Counted from the first letter of the stretch, positions 52,362-62,011 are shown. The stretch is DNA of 64,000 nucleotides from UBA2166 sp964463965 (GCA_964463965.1 CAYXED010000002.1:124001-188000); one strand, 5' to 3'. Notes: a model not told the origin generated them from the letters alone. A program made the numbers and translations.

Positions 52362-53049
52362 AGTGGATCTGGCAAAACGCTGGAACCAAGTGTACAGCGA
52401 AAAACATATGACAAACTGGTATCCTAGCTATGATATCTTACGTTTTTGTTCAAAATTTATTCAAAAGCGTCTCACCTATGATACCTATGATGTGAAAAAA
52501 AATGTAAAAAGTGTTCTTGATCTTGGTTCGGGAAATGGGCGGCATGTAATTTTTTTTGCAAATCAAGGATTTGAAGTTTCAGGCATTGATATTTCTGATG
52601 ATGCTATCAAGCTTTCAAAAGAGTGGTGTGCAAGAGAAGGCTTAGATGCTGATTGTCGCGTTGGAGATATCACTCACCTTCCTTATAAAGATGCTTCGTT
52701 TGATCTTGTTGTTTCACATGGGGTTTTGGACCATGTTCATATGAGTGATGCTTGCTCTGCGGTAAACGAGGTAAACAGGGTGTTGACTCCTTCAGGACTA
52801 TTCTACTGTGATCTCAGAGGCACAGAGGACTTTGAGTTTGAGATTGGCGAAAAAATTTCATTCAATACATTTATGATCCCAGAAGGTTTTGAAAAGGGGC
52901 TGATTCAGCATTTTTTTTCATTGAAGGAAGTGCATGAGTTATTTGATGAGCATTTCAAGATAATCTATATTGAAAAAAGTGAACATGTGTATGGCCCTGA
53001 TTTTACAAAAAGAAATTCTCGGTGGATAGTTGGGGCTCAGAAACTGTGA
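52348..53049 (+). CDS. Class I SAM-dependent methyltransferase
   Basis: A 233-residue methyltransferase with the SAM motif I VLDLGSGNGRHVIFFA, motif II GIDISDDAI, and VVSHGVLDHVH. AGGAGG lies six bases before the ATG, one of the strongest ribosome sites here. It probably methylates a nonulosonate or an N-acyl group; the position inside the legionaminate block is the only clue to substrate. Confidence 0.82.
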   Translation: MPGSEVDLAKRWNQVYSEKHMTNWYPSYDILRFCSKFIQKRLTYDTYDVKKNVKSVLDLGSGNGRHVIFFANQGFEVSGIDISDDAIKLSKEWCAREGLDADCRVGDITHLPYKDASFDLVVSHGVLDHVHMSDACSAVNEVNRVLTPSGLFYCDLRGTEDFEFEIGEKISFNTFMIPEGFEKGLIQHFFSLKEVHELFDEHFKIIYIEKSEHVYGPDFTKRNSRWIVGAQKL

Positions 53050-53187
53050 TCTCCGTAGCTAAACAACAGTAGAAATAGACCAATTCAATAATTTTTCAAG
53101 TGGCTTTACCATGATTTCTATATTTAGCCGCTCTGCACGCCTTAATTAGCTGTATTTTTTAAGTGATTATTTAAAGAGGAAATTAGT

Positions 53188-54336
53188 ATGGCAAGATACG
53201 TTGCAATGATCCCAGCTCGTTTGGGAAGTAAGCGTGTTAAAAAGAAAAACTTGAGGCTTTTGGGTGAGAAGCCATTAATTGCGTATGCAATTGAAGTTGC
53301 CTGTGCATCAAGGGCTTTTGATGAAGTATATGTGAATTCTGAATCAGAAGTTTTTAAGGAAATAGCAGAGCGATATGGCGCAAAGTTTTATCAGCGCCCA
53401 GTAGAATTTTCAACTGATCACGCAACAAACGATGGTTTTGCTCAGGAATTCATGGATAATGTAATGTGCGATGTTTTAGTTCAAATTAACCCTACGTCTC
53501 CTTTTATTGGAGTGGAGGATATTCAAAAGGCAAAGGCGTTATTTGAACAAGATGGCTACGATACTGTTTTGTCAGTCAAAGAACTTCGTATTGAAGGGTT
53601 ACTAAAAAATACGCCATTGAACTTTAATCCCAAACAACAGATGCCTCCTTCGCAAGACCTTGAACCGCTATATGTATTTTGTAATGGTATCTTAGCGTGG
53701 AGAACGGAAATATTTCTCAAAAATATGAAGGAATATGGTTGTGCGGTCTATGGGGGAGAAGGGAAAACGGGGTACTGTGTTTTAAGTGGTGATGCAACGC
53801 TGGATATTGATGAAGGTAGCGATTTTTCTCAAGCAGAACTTGTTTTAGAGAGGCGAAGGCAGCGAGTGCTGCCTGCCCGCTATTGGGATTGTGGTGACTC
53901 TCCTGGAGAGCACTCTGAGACAACTGTTGGAGATATCCTAAAAAAAGATGGAGTTGTAAAAATTGATTTAGAGGATGTAAATCACGAGATCACGAACATT
54001 CCAAAGTTGTTGTCTGATGGGAGTAATGCTAGGTCGTGGAGTAAGCGAATTATCAATTCGAAGAGCAATTGCGTAACTTTAATTAGTCAAATGCCTGGAG
54101 ATGGGAACAGATTGCACTACCATTATGATTGGGATGAATGGTGGTTTATTCTTGAAGGAGAATGGGAATACGAAGTAGAAGAAAAAATACATCGTGTTAG
54201 TCAAGGTGATGTAGTGTTTATTGAGCGCAACCGATTGCATAAAGTAACAGCTAAAGGAGCATCGAGAGCCGTTCGCATGGCGGTCAGTTTTGATGGCGTG
54301 GCTCACGTGTATCCTGCTGAAGAAGAGACTGTATAG
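53188..54336 (+). CDS. legF: Fusion: CMP-nonulosonate synthetase + cupin domain
   Basis: A 382-residue protein. Residues 1 to about 225 are a NeuA/LegF-type cytidylyltransferase (AMIPARLGSKRVKKKN, INPTSPF, DIDEGSDF). A linker leads to a C-terminal cupin (about 270-375) with RLHYHYDWDEWWFILEG and RLHK, which supplies the His-x-His, Glu and His metal ligands. LegF activates legionaminate with CTP. The cupin could be an isomerase or epimerase acting on the same sugar, or a binding module. AGAGGA is placed well before the ATG. The combination is not one I know. Confidence 0.78.
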   Translation: MARYVAMIPARLGSKRVKKKNLRLLGEKPLIAYAIEVACASRAFDEVYVNSESEVFKEIAERYGAKFYQRPVEFSTDHATNDGFAQEFMDNVMCDVLVQINPTSPFIGVEDIQKAKALFEQDGYDTVLSVKELRIEGLLKNTPLNFNPKQQMPPSQDLEPLYVFCNGILAWRTEIFLKNMKEYGCAVYGGEGKTGYCVLSGDATLDIDEGSDFSQAELVLERRRQRVLPARYWDCGDSPGEHSETTVGDILKKDGVVKIDLEDVNHEITNIPKLLSDGSNARSWSKRIINSKSNCVTLISQMPGDGNRLHYHYDWDEWWFILEGEWEYEVEEKIHRVSQGDVVFIERNRLHKVTAKGASRAVRMAVSFDGVAHVYPAEEETV

Positions 54337-54381
54337 ATAGTAATGTGTTCAAATTTTTCTGCTAGATGAGTGAGCATAGTT

Positions 54382-55599
54382 ATGCATAGAACCAGCATGT
54401 TTAACCTCAAATTGGATATCTCTAAGAGCCATGGATCTTTTTTATTTGATATCAATCAACAAGAAGAACTACTTGACCTTTTTGGTCTTTATTCCTCTTT
54501 GCCACTAGGTTACAACCATCTTATTTTTAAAAACCAAGAGTTTCGTGAAGCTATTCTTCTGTCTGCCAATGTCAAAGTTCCAAATTGTGAACTGGATACG
54601 CCAGAGGCGGAAAAATTTTTACACGAATTTACTACACATCCTTCCATGCGGGACTTTTCATTTTTTCATTTTTCATGCACTGGGGCATTAGCTATTGAAG
54701 CCTCTATTAAGACTGCTATTGATTATAAGAGGGCTTCAGATCCACAAATAATTACCTTTAAGGGAAGTTTCCATGGGATCAATAGTTATGGAGGGTTTTT
54801 AACTGATCGCTCTGGAAGTTCGAGTCGACGATTAGAAGGTATGCCGGGTGGTCTTTTTGGAGAACCACTGCCTAATCCTGTAATGTCGTGTCGTGATGGA
54901 CAACTATTTGTTGATGACTCTTTAACGGATAGAACTTTGGAGGAAGTTGAATTCCGTTTTCGAAGAGATGAGCAGTCGATATGTGCTGTTCTTCTTGAAC
55001 CTATTCAATGTACTGCAGGCGATCTTCTTTTTGATCTTCGGTTTCTTAAAGGAATACGCGATTTATGCAGTCAGTTTAATGTTCCTCTGATTTTTGATGA
55101 GGTTCAAACTGGATTTGGGGGCACTGGGACCATGTGGTACTTTGAACAATGTGGTATCGTCCCTGATATTGTTGTTTTTGGAAAAAAGTCACAGGTATCA
55201 GGGATTATGGTAAGGGAACAATTTGGAGAAATATTTAAAAATGCTCTTCGGCTGGAAGTCACATGGGATGGTGATCTTCTTGATATGATTAGGTGTCGTT
55301 GGATTCTTCAGGCGTTTCAGAAATTTAATATTTTAGAGAATGTGATATCTCGTGGTAAGCAGTTAGGGACTGCTCTTCGAGAGATAGCATCTGTTGAAAA
55401 TGTCCGTCAGGTTGGACTCCTTATCGCTTTTGATTTCAAGGATACTGGAGTTCGTGATGAGTACGTACGTTCAATGAGACATCATAAAACCATAGTTTTG
55501 CCGACGCAAGAAAAGTCAATTAGATGGAGGCCTAACCTTGCGATGACTGATGCGGAGGCAAAACTCGCGATTTCTCGTTCAGCAAAATGTTATTCTTGA
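54382..55599 (+). CDS. Class III aminotransferase (lysine 6-aminotransferase-like)
   Basis: About 405 residues (ATG 54382; GTG 54370 gives four more). It is a fold-type I, class III aminotransferase: HFSCTGALAIEASIK, GSFHGINS, LLEPIQCTAGDLLF, LIFDEVQTGFGGTGTMWYF, and VVFGKKSQVSG with the PLP Lys. The GKKSQVSG form and HFSxTGALAIE resemble L-lysine 6-aminotransferase. Its end overlaps the start region of the next gene only in a different frame. Why a lysine-type enzyme sits here is unclear; a keto-sugar or 2-aminoadipate-derived substituent are options. Confidence 0.68.
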   Translation: MHRTSMFNLKLDISKSHGSFLFDINQQEELLDLFGLYSSLPLGYNHLIFKNQEFREAILLSANVKVPNCELDTPEAEKFLHEFTTHPSMRDFSFFHFSCTGALAIEASIKTAIDYKRASDPQIITFKGSFHGINSYGGFLTDRSGSSSRRLEGMPGGLFGEPLPNPVMSCRDGQLFVDDSLTDRTLEEVEFRFRRDEQSICAVLLEPIQCTAGDLLFDLRFLKGIRDLCSQFNVPLIFDEVQTGFGGTGTMWYFEQCGIVPDIVVFGKKSQVSGIMVREQFGEIFKNALRLEVTWDGDLLDMIRCRWILQAFQKFNILENVISRGKQLGTALREIASVENVRQVGLLIAFDFKDTGVRDEYVRSMRHHKTIVLPTQEKSIRWRPNLAMTDAEAKLAISRSAKCYS

Positions 55600-55621
55600 C
55601 GCTTCATGCTTGGAGAGAGTG

Positions 55622-56707
55622 ATGCTTCCTAAAGGAATTCAGAGCATTTCTGAGCTTTGTGTGCCTCCTACCTTCTCCGTTCGAGAGGTGATGGAGCAGA
55701 TGAATGTGACACGTGTCGGCATCGCTTTGGTTGTTGTTGAGGATGATGTACTTGTAGGTACCGTCACCGATGGTGATTTACGGAGAGCTATGCTTGCATC
55801 TGTAGATTTTGATGGATCTGTCCAGCAGTTATTGGATAGAAAATCACTTGCAGGAACCTCAGATCCCGTTGTTGCACAGGTTGGAATTTCTCATGCCGGT
55901 TTGCTCGCGATGTTGCAGGAGTCATGTGTTAGTCACTTACCTATTGTCGATGTGAAAATACGTGTGGTTGGGCTTGCTACTCGAAGTGAGTTTTTGCCTG
56001 ACCCTACTGTAAAAACACAGGCAGTGATTATGGCAGGTGGATTTGGAACACGTCTTCAGCCACTCTGTGATGAAATTCCAAAACCCATGCTTCCTGTTGG
56101 TGAGCGCCCCTTGATGGAGCTGATCATTGAACGTTTACGAGACTCTGGAATTAAGCAAGTCAATGTAAGTACCCATTATAAGAGGGAAAAAATTATGTCT
56201 CACTTCGGAAATGGAGGAGACTTTGGTGTTGAAATATCATATGTCGAGGAAGACAGCCCACTTGGAACTGCTGGGGCAATTGGTCTTATGAAGACTCCCG
56301 AGGAAACGTTGCTTGTGATGAACGGTGATATTCTCACTCACGTTGATTTTCGTGCGATGTCATTTTTTCATCAAGAGCACAAAGCTGACTTTACAGTTGC
56401 AGTTCGTGCGTATGATGTTGAAGTCCCCTATGGCGTTATTGAATGTGAAGATATTTGGGCATTTGCATTGACTGAAAAACCCAAACAAACACATTTTATT
56501 AATGCGGGAATTTATTTGTTGGAGCCTGTGGTTCATCAATATATCCCCAAAGGGCGTCATTTTGACATGACCGATCTAATTCAATGTTTAATTACGAACA
56601 AAAAGCGTGTAGCAACTTTCCCTATTCAAGAGTACTGGGTTGATATTGGACAGCACGCTGATTATGCGAGGGCTAAAGAATATATTGAGGGAAAGGGTAC
56701 TTTGTAG
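55622..56707 (+). CDS. ptmE: CBS-domain sugar-1-phosphate guanylyltransferase (PtmE-like)
   Basis: About 361 residues from ATG 55622 (GGAGAG upstream). Two CBS motifs occupy residues 1 to about 130 (VVEDDVLVGTVTDGDLRRAML; a second HLPIVD). The nucleotidyltransferase begins VIMAGGFGTRLQPLCDEIPKPMLPVG, with SPLGTAGAI and VMNGDILTHVDF. This architecture is that of Campylobacter PtmE, the glucosamine-1-phosphate guanylyltransferase that starts GDP-linked legionaminate synthesis. CBS domains suggest control by an adenine nucleotide. Confidence 0.83.
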   Translation: MLPKGIQSISELCVPPTFSVREVMEQMNVTRVGIALVVVEDDVLVGTVTDGDLRRAMLASVDFDGSVQQLLDRKSLAGTSDPVVAQVGISHAGLLAMLQESCVSHLPIVDVKIRVVGLATRSEFLPDPTVKTQAVIMAGGFGTRLQPLCDEIPKPMLPVGERPLMELIIERLRDSGIKQVNVSTHYKREKIMSHFGNGGDFGVEISYVEEDSPLGTAGAIGLMKTPEETLLVMNGDILTHVDFRAMSFFHQEHKADFTVAVRAYDVEVPYGVIECEDIWAFALTEKPKQTHFINAGIYLLEPVVHQYIPKGRHFDMTDLIQCLITNKKRVATFPIQEYWVDIGQHADYARAKEYIEGKGTL

Positions 56708-56732
56708 GGGTTAATTATAGCCAAGGGATGCA

Positions 56733-57737
56733 ATGGTTGTGACTGGAGATATAAAAGAGCTTATTGGTAAATCTGTCCTAGTGACTGGGGGAGGAGGGTT
56801 TATTGGAAGTCATTTGGTTGAGCAGCTTGTTGAGCTTGGCGTAAAGACACGTGCTTTTGTTCACTACAGAAGTGATGGGTCATGGGGTTGGCTCGATCAG
56901 TCTCCATGTAAAGATGACGTTGAAGTAATTGCGGGAGACTTACGTGATCGTGACAATGTAGCCACTGCAGTGAAAAATGTTGATATTGTGTATCATTTGG
57001 CAGCATTAATTGCGATTCCATATTCCTATAGTTCACCTGGCTCATTTATACAGGCAAATGTTGAGGGTACCTTTAATATTGTTCAGGCTTGTCGAGACTT
57101 TAATATTCAGAAAATGATTCATACATCCACAAGCGAAGTGTATGGTACGGCTCAGCGTGTGCCGATTGATGAAATGCATCCGTTGCAGGCACAATCCCCA
57201 TATGCAGCAAGCAAAATTGCTGCCGATAAGATTGTAGAATCATTTCATCTCTCATTTGGACTACCAACAATTACAGTACGTCCCTTCAATACATTTGGTC
57301 CCCGTCAGTCTTCTAGGGCAGTAATTCCAACTATCATTGCTCAGGCATTGACCAGTGAAAAAATTCGGCTGGGGAATGTTCATCCCACGCGGGATTTGAA
57401 TTATGTGGCAAATACTGTTGATGGTTTTGTGCGTGCGGCTTTGAGCAAGAGTGGAGTTGGCTGGACAGTAAACCTTGGATCTGGAGTTGAGGTGAGTGTT
57501 GGGGATCTTGCTAAGATGATTTCACGCCTTGTGGGAAAAGAAGCGGTTATTGAAGTCGATGAGCAACGTGTCCGTCCACAAAGAAGTGAGGTTGATCGGT
57601 TGCTTGCTGACAACGCTCTAGCACAATCAAAACTGAAGTGGAAACCTGTTGTTTCTCTAGAGCAAGGGCTGATTAATACAATTGAATGGATGCGTAAGTA
57701 TATAGATAAATATCGCCCATCTTCGTACGTTGTATGA
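56733..57737 (+). CDS. legB: NDP-N-acetylglucosamine 4,6-dehydratase (LegB type)
   Basis: A 334-residue extended SDR: VTGGGGFIGSHL (cofactor), TSTSEVYG (active-site Thr, Asp/Glu), YAASK (Tyr, Lys), RPFNTFGPRQ and YVANTVDGF. LegB removes water from GDP-GlcNAc to give the 4-keto-6-deoxy sugar. Its place between ptmE and legC matches the pathway order. Stop and next start abut at 57737/57738. Confidence 0.85.
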   Translation: MVVTGDIKELIGKSVLVTGGGGFIGSHLVEQLVELGVKTRAFVHYRSDGSWGWLDQSPCKDDVEVIAGDLRDRDNVATAVKNVDIVYHLAALIAIPYSYSSPGSFIQANVEGTFNIVQACRDFNIQKMIHTSTSEVYGTAQRVPIDEMHPLQAQSPYAASKIAADKIVESFHLSFGLPTITVRPFNTFGPRQSSRAVIPTIIAQALTSEKIRLGNVHPTRDLNYVANTVDGFVRAALSKSGVGWTVNLGSGVEVSVGDLAKMISRLVGKEAVIEVDEQRVRPQRSEVDRLLADNALAQSKLKWKPVVSLEQGLINTIEWMRKYIDKYRPSSYVV

Positions 57738-58925
57738 ATGCCTGAGAAGTCAATGCCTCACACAAAAATTCCCTTGAGTGCTCCAGAGCTCAGTGGTAAT
57801 GAATGGAAATATGTCAAGGAAGGTCTTGATTCTGGCTGGGTATCATCTGTTGGACCTTTTGTTGATCGGTTTGAATCAGAATTAGCTCAATATGTTGACG
57901 TAGCGCATGCTGTGGCTATGGTAAATGGAACGGCCGCACTCCATATAGCTTTACAAGTTATAGGGGTGAAGCCTGACGACGAGGTTCTTGTTTCCAATCT
58001 CACATTTATCTCCCCTGTAAACGCAATACGATATTGTCAGGCACATCCAGTACTTATGGATGTACATCCTGATACGTGGCAGATAGACCACAATAAACTA
58101 GATGAGTTTTTAGAGCATAATTGTGAAATTAGAGGAGATGAATGTTTTAACCGTTTATCTGGGAGACGTGTTCGTGCAATTCTTCCCGTTCATATTCTTG
58201 GACTTGCTTGTGAAATTGATGTGATCATGAATATTGCAAAACGTTATCATTTGCATGTTTTAGAAGATGCAGCTGAGGGTATGGGGGTACGCTACCGTGG
58301 ACGGCATGTAGGTACCTTTGGGGATATAGGCGTGTTTAGTTTTAATGGGAATAAAATTATGACTACTGGTGGGGGGGGGATGCTCGTCACCAATGATGAA
58401 GAGAAAGCTAAACATGCACGCTACTTATCAACGCAGGCAAAGGATAACCTAGTCGAATCTATACATAATTGTGTTGGGTATAACTACAGATTAACTAATA
58501 TCCAGGCCTGTATTGGTGTAGCTCAACTAGAGCAGCTTGATGAGTTTGTCTCAAAAAAACGCACTATTGCTTCACAATATAGTGAGGCATTTCGAGAGCT
58601 ACCGCAGGTGTATGTCATGCCTTCCCCTCCGCATACAGAACCAAGCTACTGGTTATATACAATTCTTCTCGGAGAATCTTTTAGGATCGAAGATCGTAAG
58701 GCTATTATTGAGAGGTTGAATCGGAGTGGAATTTCTGCAAGACCGTTATGGCATACGATTCACAACCTTAGGCCATACCGTAATTGCCTTTCTTATAAAG
58801 TTCAATGTTCTGTGGCATTATATGAACGAGGAATTAGTCTTCCCTCAAGTGTTAGTCTTAAACAGCACGAAGTTGCTGCCTGTATTGATGCTGTTCACGA
58901 CAGTGTCAAATCTCTTTTAACTTAA
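57738..58925 (+). CDS. legC: DegT-family PLP aminotransferase (LegC type)
   Basis: A 395-residue DegT/DnrJ aminotransferase. LVSNLTFISPVNAI, VLEDAAEGMG and SFNGNKIMTTGGGG are present, the last with the catalytic PLP Lys. In legionaminate synthesis LegC aminates C4 of the 4-keto-6-deoxy GDP-sugar from LegB. A run of nine G (58371-58379) encodes the three glycines before Met and could make the gene phase variable. Unlike the DegT-fold protein at 12925, the Lys is retained. Confidence 0.85.
   Translation: MPEKSMPHTKIPLSAPELSGNEWKYVKEGLDSGWVSSVGPFVDRFESELAQYVDVAHAVAMVNGTAALHIALQVIGVKPDDEVLVSNLTFISPVNAIRYCQAHPVLMDVHPDTWQIDHNKLDEFLEHNCEIRGDECFNRLSGRRVRAILPVHILGLACEIDVIMNIAKRYHLHVLEDAAEGMGVRYRGRHVGTFGDIGVFSFNGNKIMTTGGGGMLVTNDEEKAKHARYLSTQAKDNLVESIHNCVGYNYRLTNIQACIGVAQLEQLDEFVSKKRTIASQYSEAFRELPQVYVMPSPPHTEPSYWLYTILLGESFRIEDRKAIIERLNRSGISARPLWHTIHNLRPYRNCLSYKVQCSVALYERGISLPSSVSLKQHEVAACIDAVHDSVKSLLT
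58371..58379 (+). repeat. Nine-G homopolymer inside legC
   Basis: Nine consecutive G follow GGT in the Gly-rich loop of the legC product. In an AT-rich sequence this is an outstanding G tract. Tracts of this kind are classic slipped-strand sites; here the frame is open. Confidence 0.7.
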
Positions 58926-58950
58926 TTCTCACGTTTAACATCAGGTAAAC

Positions 58951-61038
58951 ATGGCAGTTGTTTTTATTGAGCACCTTTCGTTGCGTGTGTGGTTCTTCAA
59001 TGTATGGCCACATTTGGTCGTGAGGCGTTTGAGTGGCGCTGCAAGGGTAGAACAATGTTTTGTTTTTGACGCAAATCAATGTTCACTATGGCTGGCAGGT
59101 GTGATTTCACGGATGCTTGGCTGTAAGGTATTGAGGTTAAAATTTAGGCGTGTAGATGTGCAGGATGATGCTGGAAATATGATTGAAGAACGATTGAGGT
59201 TTTTTGACTTATTTGAAACACAAGAAGCAATGAGAGATATTTTCAGGGCTTCGCTAGCACAATATGACTTTTACTCACCCATTAGAACTTTTCTTGAAAA
59301 GGAGTTTGTTGCAGCTGTGAGGCGACATGTGCTACTCGTGCAGGTTTCTTTATGGAAAGCAAAGAAAATACACTGTGCTGAAACACCAACACTATTTATT
59401 GCATGTGAGAGCGGATTTTCTGCGATCGCTGCATATGCAAAACTTCATGGTGTTCAGGTTGTCGGATTTCGAAAGCCTTGGAGACCAATCAATTTCTTAA
59501 GGCATCTGGTCGGATGGGAAGGAGTCCCTCTTTTTCGTTCTATACGGCATTATCTAGCTGTTCTTTTTATTTTACTGCGATGGTGGTTGACTAAAAATCC
59601 TAGAAGTTGCTCAGGCTTCGAATTAAAGCCTGCAGGAACAAAACAGCTTGATGATGATCAAGGGTTAAATCAGAAAATTAAATTAGCTCTCCAGCAATAT
59701 GGCCAATTGCACCTAGAAAGCCCTGAAAAGGCTTCTGACCTTTTCTTTTGGCAACAATCAGAAATTTTAGCTGAAGACATGCTTGTACTTTTGAACTCTC
59801 GGCGTTCCATTCAGGATGAACAGGGAATGGATGCTGCTGGAATTTCTAGACTTGCATTGTCACCTCAAGGGCTTATCACTTCAAAGACCCCTTCGTATAT
59901 TTTTTGGTCAGATATTCAGAATAAAAGACTGCCTTCTCGTAATGGCCTTCTTTCTTCTCTAGAATCACTGTGGCTCACTAGTAAAATTAATGCCTATCAC
60001 GAGATGAAGTCTTACTGGAAAACACTGTTTTCTACTGAGCAGGTAAAAATTTTTTGTACGTGGCAACGATTTAATGCGCAGCACTGTCCTATCACTGATG
60101 CTTTGAGAGAATGTGGAGGGATTATGGCCATGTATCCTCGTGCATATAATCCTCACCCATGCCCGCTCACAGCTGTGTCAATTGATGTGTGTTTTTCATA
60201 TTCAAAGTTGGATGCTGATGTTGAACGTCGATCGTATTCGAATATCCCTTATCATGTTGTCACTGGTTTTATTGGGGACCACAGGTTTTCTCTTGTGAAA
60301 CCTGAAGCCAATCGTGTGCGAATGATGTTGCAAGGTAATGGTGCTAAGAAAATAATTGCGTTGTTTGATGAAAACTCAGGTGACGATCCACGGTGGCATA
60401 CAGACCACGAATTTACCAAAGGCAACTATATTGTTTTGCTCGAGAAAGTTCTTCAGGAGCCATGGCTTGCTTTGGTTATCAAACCAAAAGTTCCTGGAAC
60501 TCTCCGTCGTCGACTTGGTGATGTTACTCATATTTTGGATAGAGCAATTGCGACGGGTCGATGTTATATCTATGAGGAGAGTGGGACCGCTACGTCCTAT
60601 TCGCCTGCGATTGCAGCATTGTCCGCTGATATTGCTGTGCATGCTCATTTATGTGCAGGTACTGCTGGAGTTGAATCAGCGTTGGCAGGAGTGCCTACTT
60701 TATTGGTTGACCGGGAAGGATGGTCCGTCAGTCCTCTCTATGAATTGGGGGTAGGCCGTGTGGTGTTTCGAGATTGGGATACTTTGTGGAATGCCTGTTT
60801 GGATCATTGGGCGAGCCCTGGTGGGATACCAGGTTTTGGTAGTTGGGCATCGATAATCAATACAATTGATCCTTTTCGTGATGGACGTGCTGCCGAAAGG
60901 ATGGGTACTTATCTCAAATGGATCCTTGATGATTTGAAGGATGGGCTTTCCCGTGAGATGGCGATGGCTAATGCGGCAGAACGCTATTGTATGATCTGGG
61001 GACAAGATAAAATTTCAGAAGTTTCTCGACTGGTATGA
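58951..61038 (+). CDS. Large uncharacterised protein, possible GT-B glycosyltransferase
   Basis: A 695-residue soluble protein that I do not recognise with confidence. The C-terminal third has a block (SGTATSYSPAIAALSADIAVHAHLCAG followed by TAGVESALAGVPTLLVD) that resembles the acceptor/donor region of GT-B transferases such as capsule or CDP-glycerol transferases, where H and SAL-G-P-xL-D contact the nucleotide. A hydrophobic stretch near 205-225 (YLAVLFILLRWWL) might bind membrane. It follows the legC stop by 25 bases. A nonulosonate transferase would fit but is an inference. Confidence 0.5.
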   Translation: MAVVFIEHLSLRVWFFNVWPHLVVRRLSGAARVEQCFVFDANQCSLWLAGVISRMLGCKVLRLKFRRVDVQDDAGNMIEERLRFFDLFETQEAMRDIFRASLAQYDFYSPIRTFLEKEFVAAVRRHVLLVQVSLWKAKKIHCAETPTLFIACESGFSAIAAYAKLHGVQVVGFRKPWRPINFLRHLVGWEGVPLFRSIRHYLAVLFILLRWWLTKNPRSCSGFELKPAGTKQLDDDQGLNQKIKLALQQYGQLHLESPEKASDLFFWQQSEILAEDMLVLLNSRRSIQDEQGMDAAGISRLALSPQGLITSKTPSYIFWSDIQNKRLPSRNGLLSSLESLWLTSKINAYHEMKSYWKTLFSTEQVKIFCTWQRFNAQHCPITDALRECGGIMAMYPRAYNPHPCPLTAVSIDVCFSYSKLDADVERRSYSNIPYHVVTGFIGDHRFSLVKPEANRVRMMLQGNGAKKIIALFDENSGDDPRWHTDHEFTKGNYIVLLEKVLQEPWLALVIKPKVPGTLRRRLGDVTHILDRAIATGRCYIYEESGTATSYSPAIAALSADIAVHAHLCAGTAGVESALAGVPTLLVDREGWSVSPLYELGVGRVVFRDWDTLWNACLDHWASPGGIPGFGSWASIINTIDPFRDGRAAERMGTYLKWILDDLKDGLSREMAMANAAERYCMIWGQDKISEVSRLV

Positions 61039-61091
61039 TGTGATAAAAATAACACAGCGTTTCTATTTTATTCCTATTATGGTGAGGAGAT

Positions 61092-61916
61092 ATGGCTAAA
61101 GAGGATTTGAGGGCAGCGTGGCAAGAAACATCTCATGCACAATACTTTGATGCATGGGCAGAATTTAGCAATAATAGGTTGCGTGGGGTGTGTGAAAGTT
61201 TTAATGAGGTTAGGTCTTTTTTGAAAAATAAGCACACAATTCAGGGGAGAGATTTACTTGAAATTGCCTGTGCAACTGGAGAGTTCAGTCGTTATATAAA
61301 CACGTATCATTCTGAATTCCACTACAGGGGACTTGATATATCTGAACCTGCAATTCATCGAGCAAGAGCAAAGTATCCGACTGCCAGCTTTGACTTATGT
61401 CGGCCTGATCTCTCAGATGTTGTGTCATCCGGTATTAGCCCCACGGTCGTATGGGCGCGTGATGTCGTCCATCATCAACCAGATCCCTTTGAGTACCTCT
61501 CAACCTTGTTGTCGATTGCGAAGGAGGTCACCATTCTTCGTATTCGTACTCGAGACAATGGTTCGAGTATTATAGACCCAGAGATATCTTGTCAGTGGCA
61601 CTATAATCATTGGGTCCCCTACATCATACTAAATATTGATGAAGTTATTGGGTTCATTCAAAAAACTATTTCGGTAAAAAAAATATTTGTTGCAAAACGA
61701 TATGTTCAGCTTGGTGGGTTATATAATCGTTTTGTACCGAAAGATTGTTACTACCCTGAGACAGGTACCGCAGAAACTGCTCTGTATATAGAGCATTCAA
61801 GTGTTTTGGTGAATAGTCCTGAGATTGTTGTTTCTCAGAAGGAAGATACTGATTATGTTGCTCCGCTGTGGTTGCGAGGGGTGACATATATGCGGCGTAA
61901 GTATTTTTTAAAATAA
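61092..61916 (+). CDS. Class I SAM-dependent methyltransferase
   Basis: A 274-residue protein with SAM motif I LLEIACATGEFSRYI and RGLDISEPAIHRA, then VWARDVVHHQ. GAGGAG precedes the ATG by two to five bases. The C-terminal 90 residues are of unknown function and rich in aromatics. Probably methylates a sugar or an attached acyl group of the glycan. Confidence 0.75.
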   Translation: MAKEDLRAAWQETSHAQYFDAWAEFSNNRLRGVCESFNEVRSFLKNKHTIQGRDLLEIACATGEFSRYINTYHSEFHYRGLDISEPAIHRARAKYPTASFDLCRPDLSDVVSSGISPTVVWARDVVHHQPDPFEYLSTLLSIAKEVTILRIRTRDNGSSIIDPEISCQWHYNHWVPYIILNIDEVIGFIQKTISVKKIFVAKRYVQLGGLYNRFVPKDCYYPETGTAETALYIEHSSVLVNSPEIVVSQKEDTDYVAPLWLRGVTYMRRKYFLK

Positions 61917-62011
61917 TATTTTTTGAAATATTTCTAAAGACATGCCTGCTATATCATTTTTGTACACGCGATGCTTACTCGGAGTGCGTAGCTGTGGGGA
62001 GAACTTGATCC

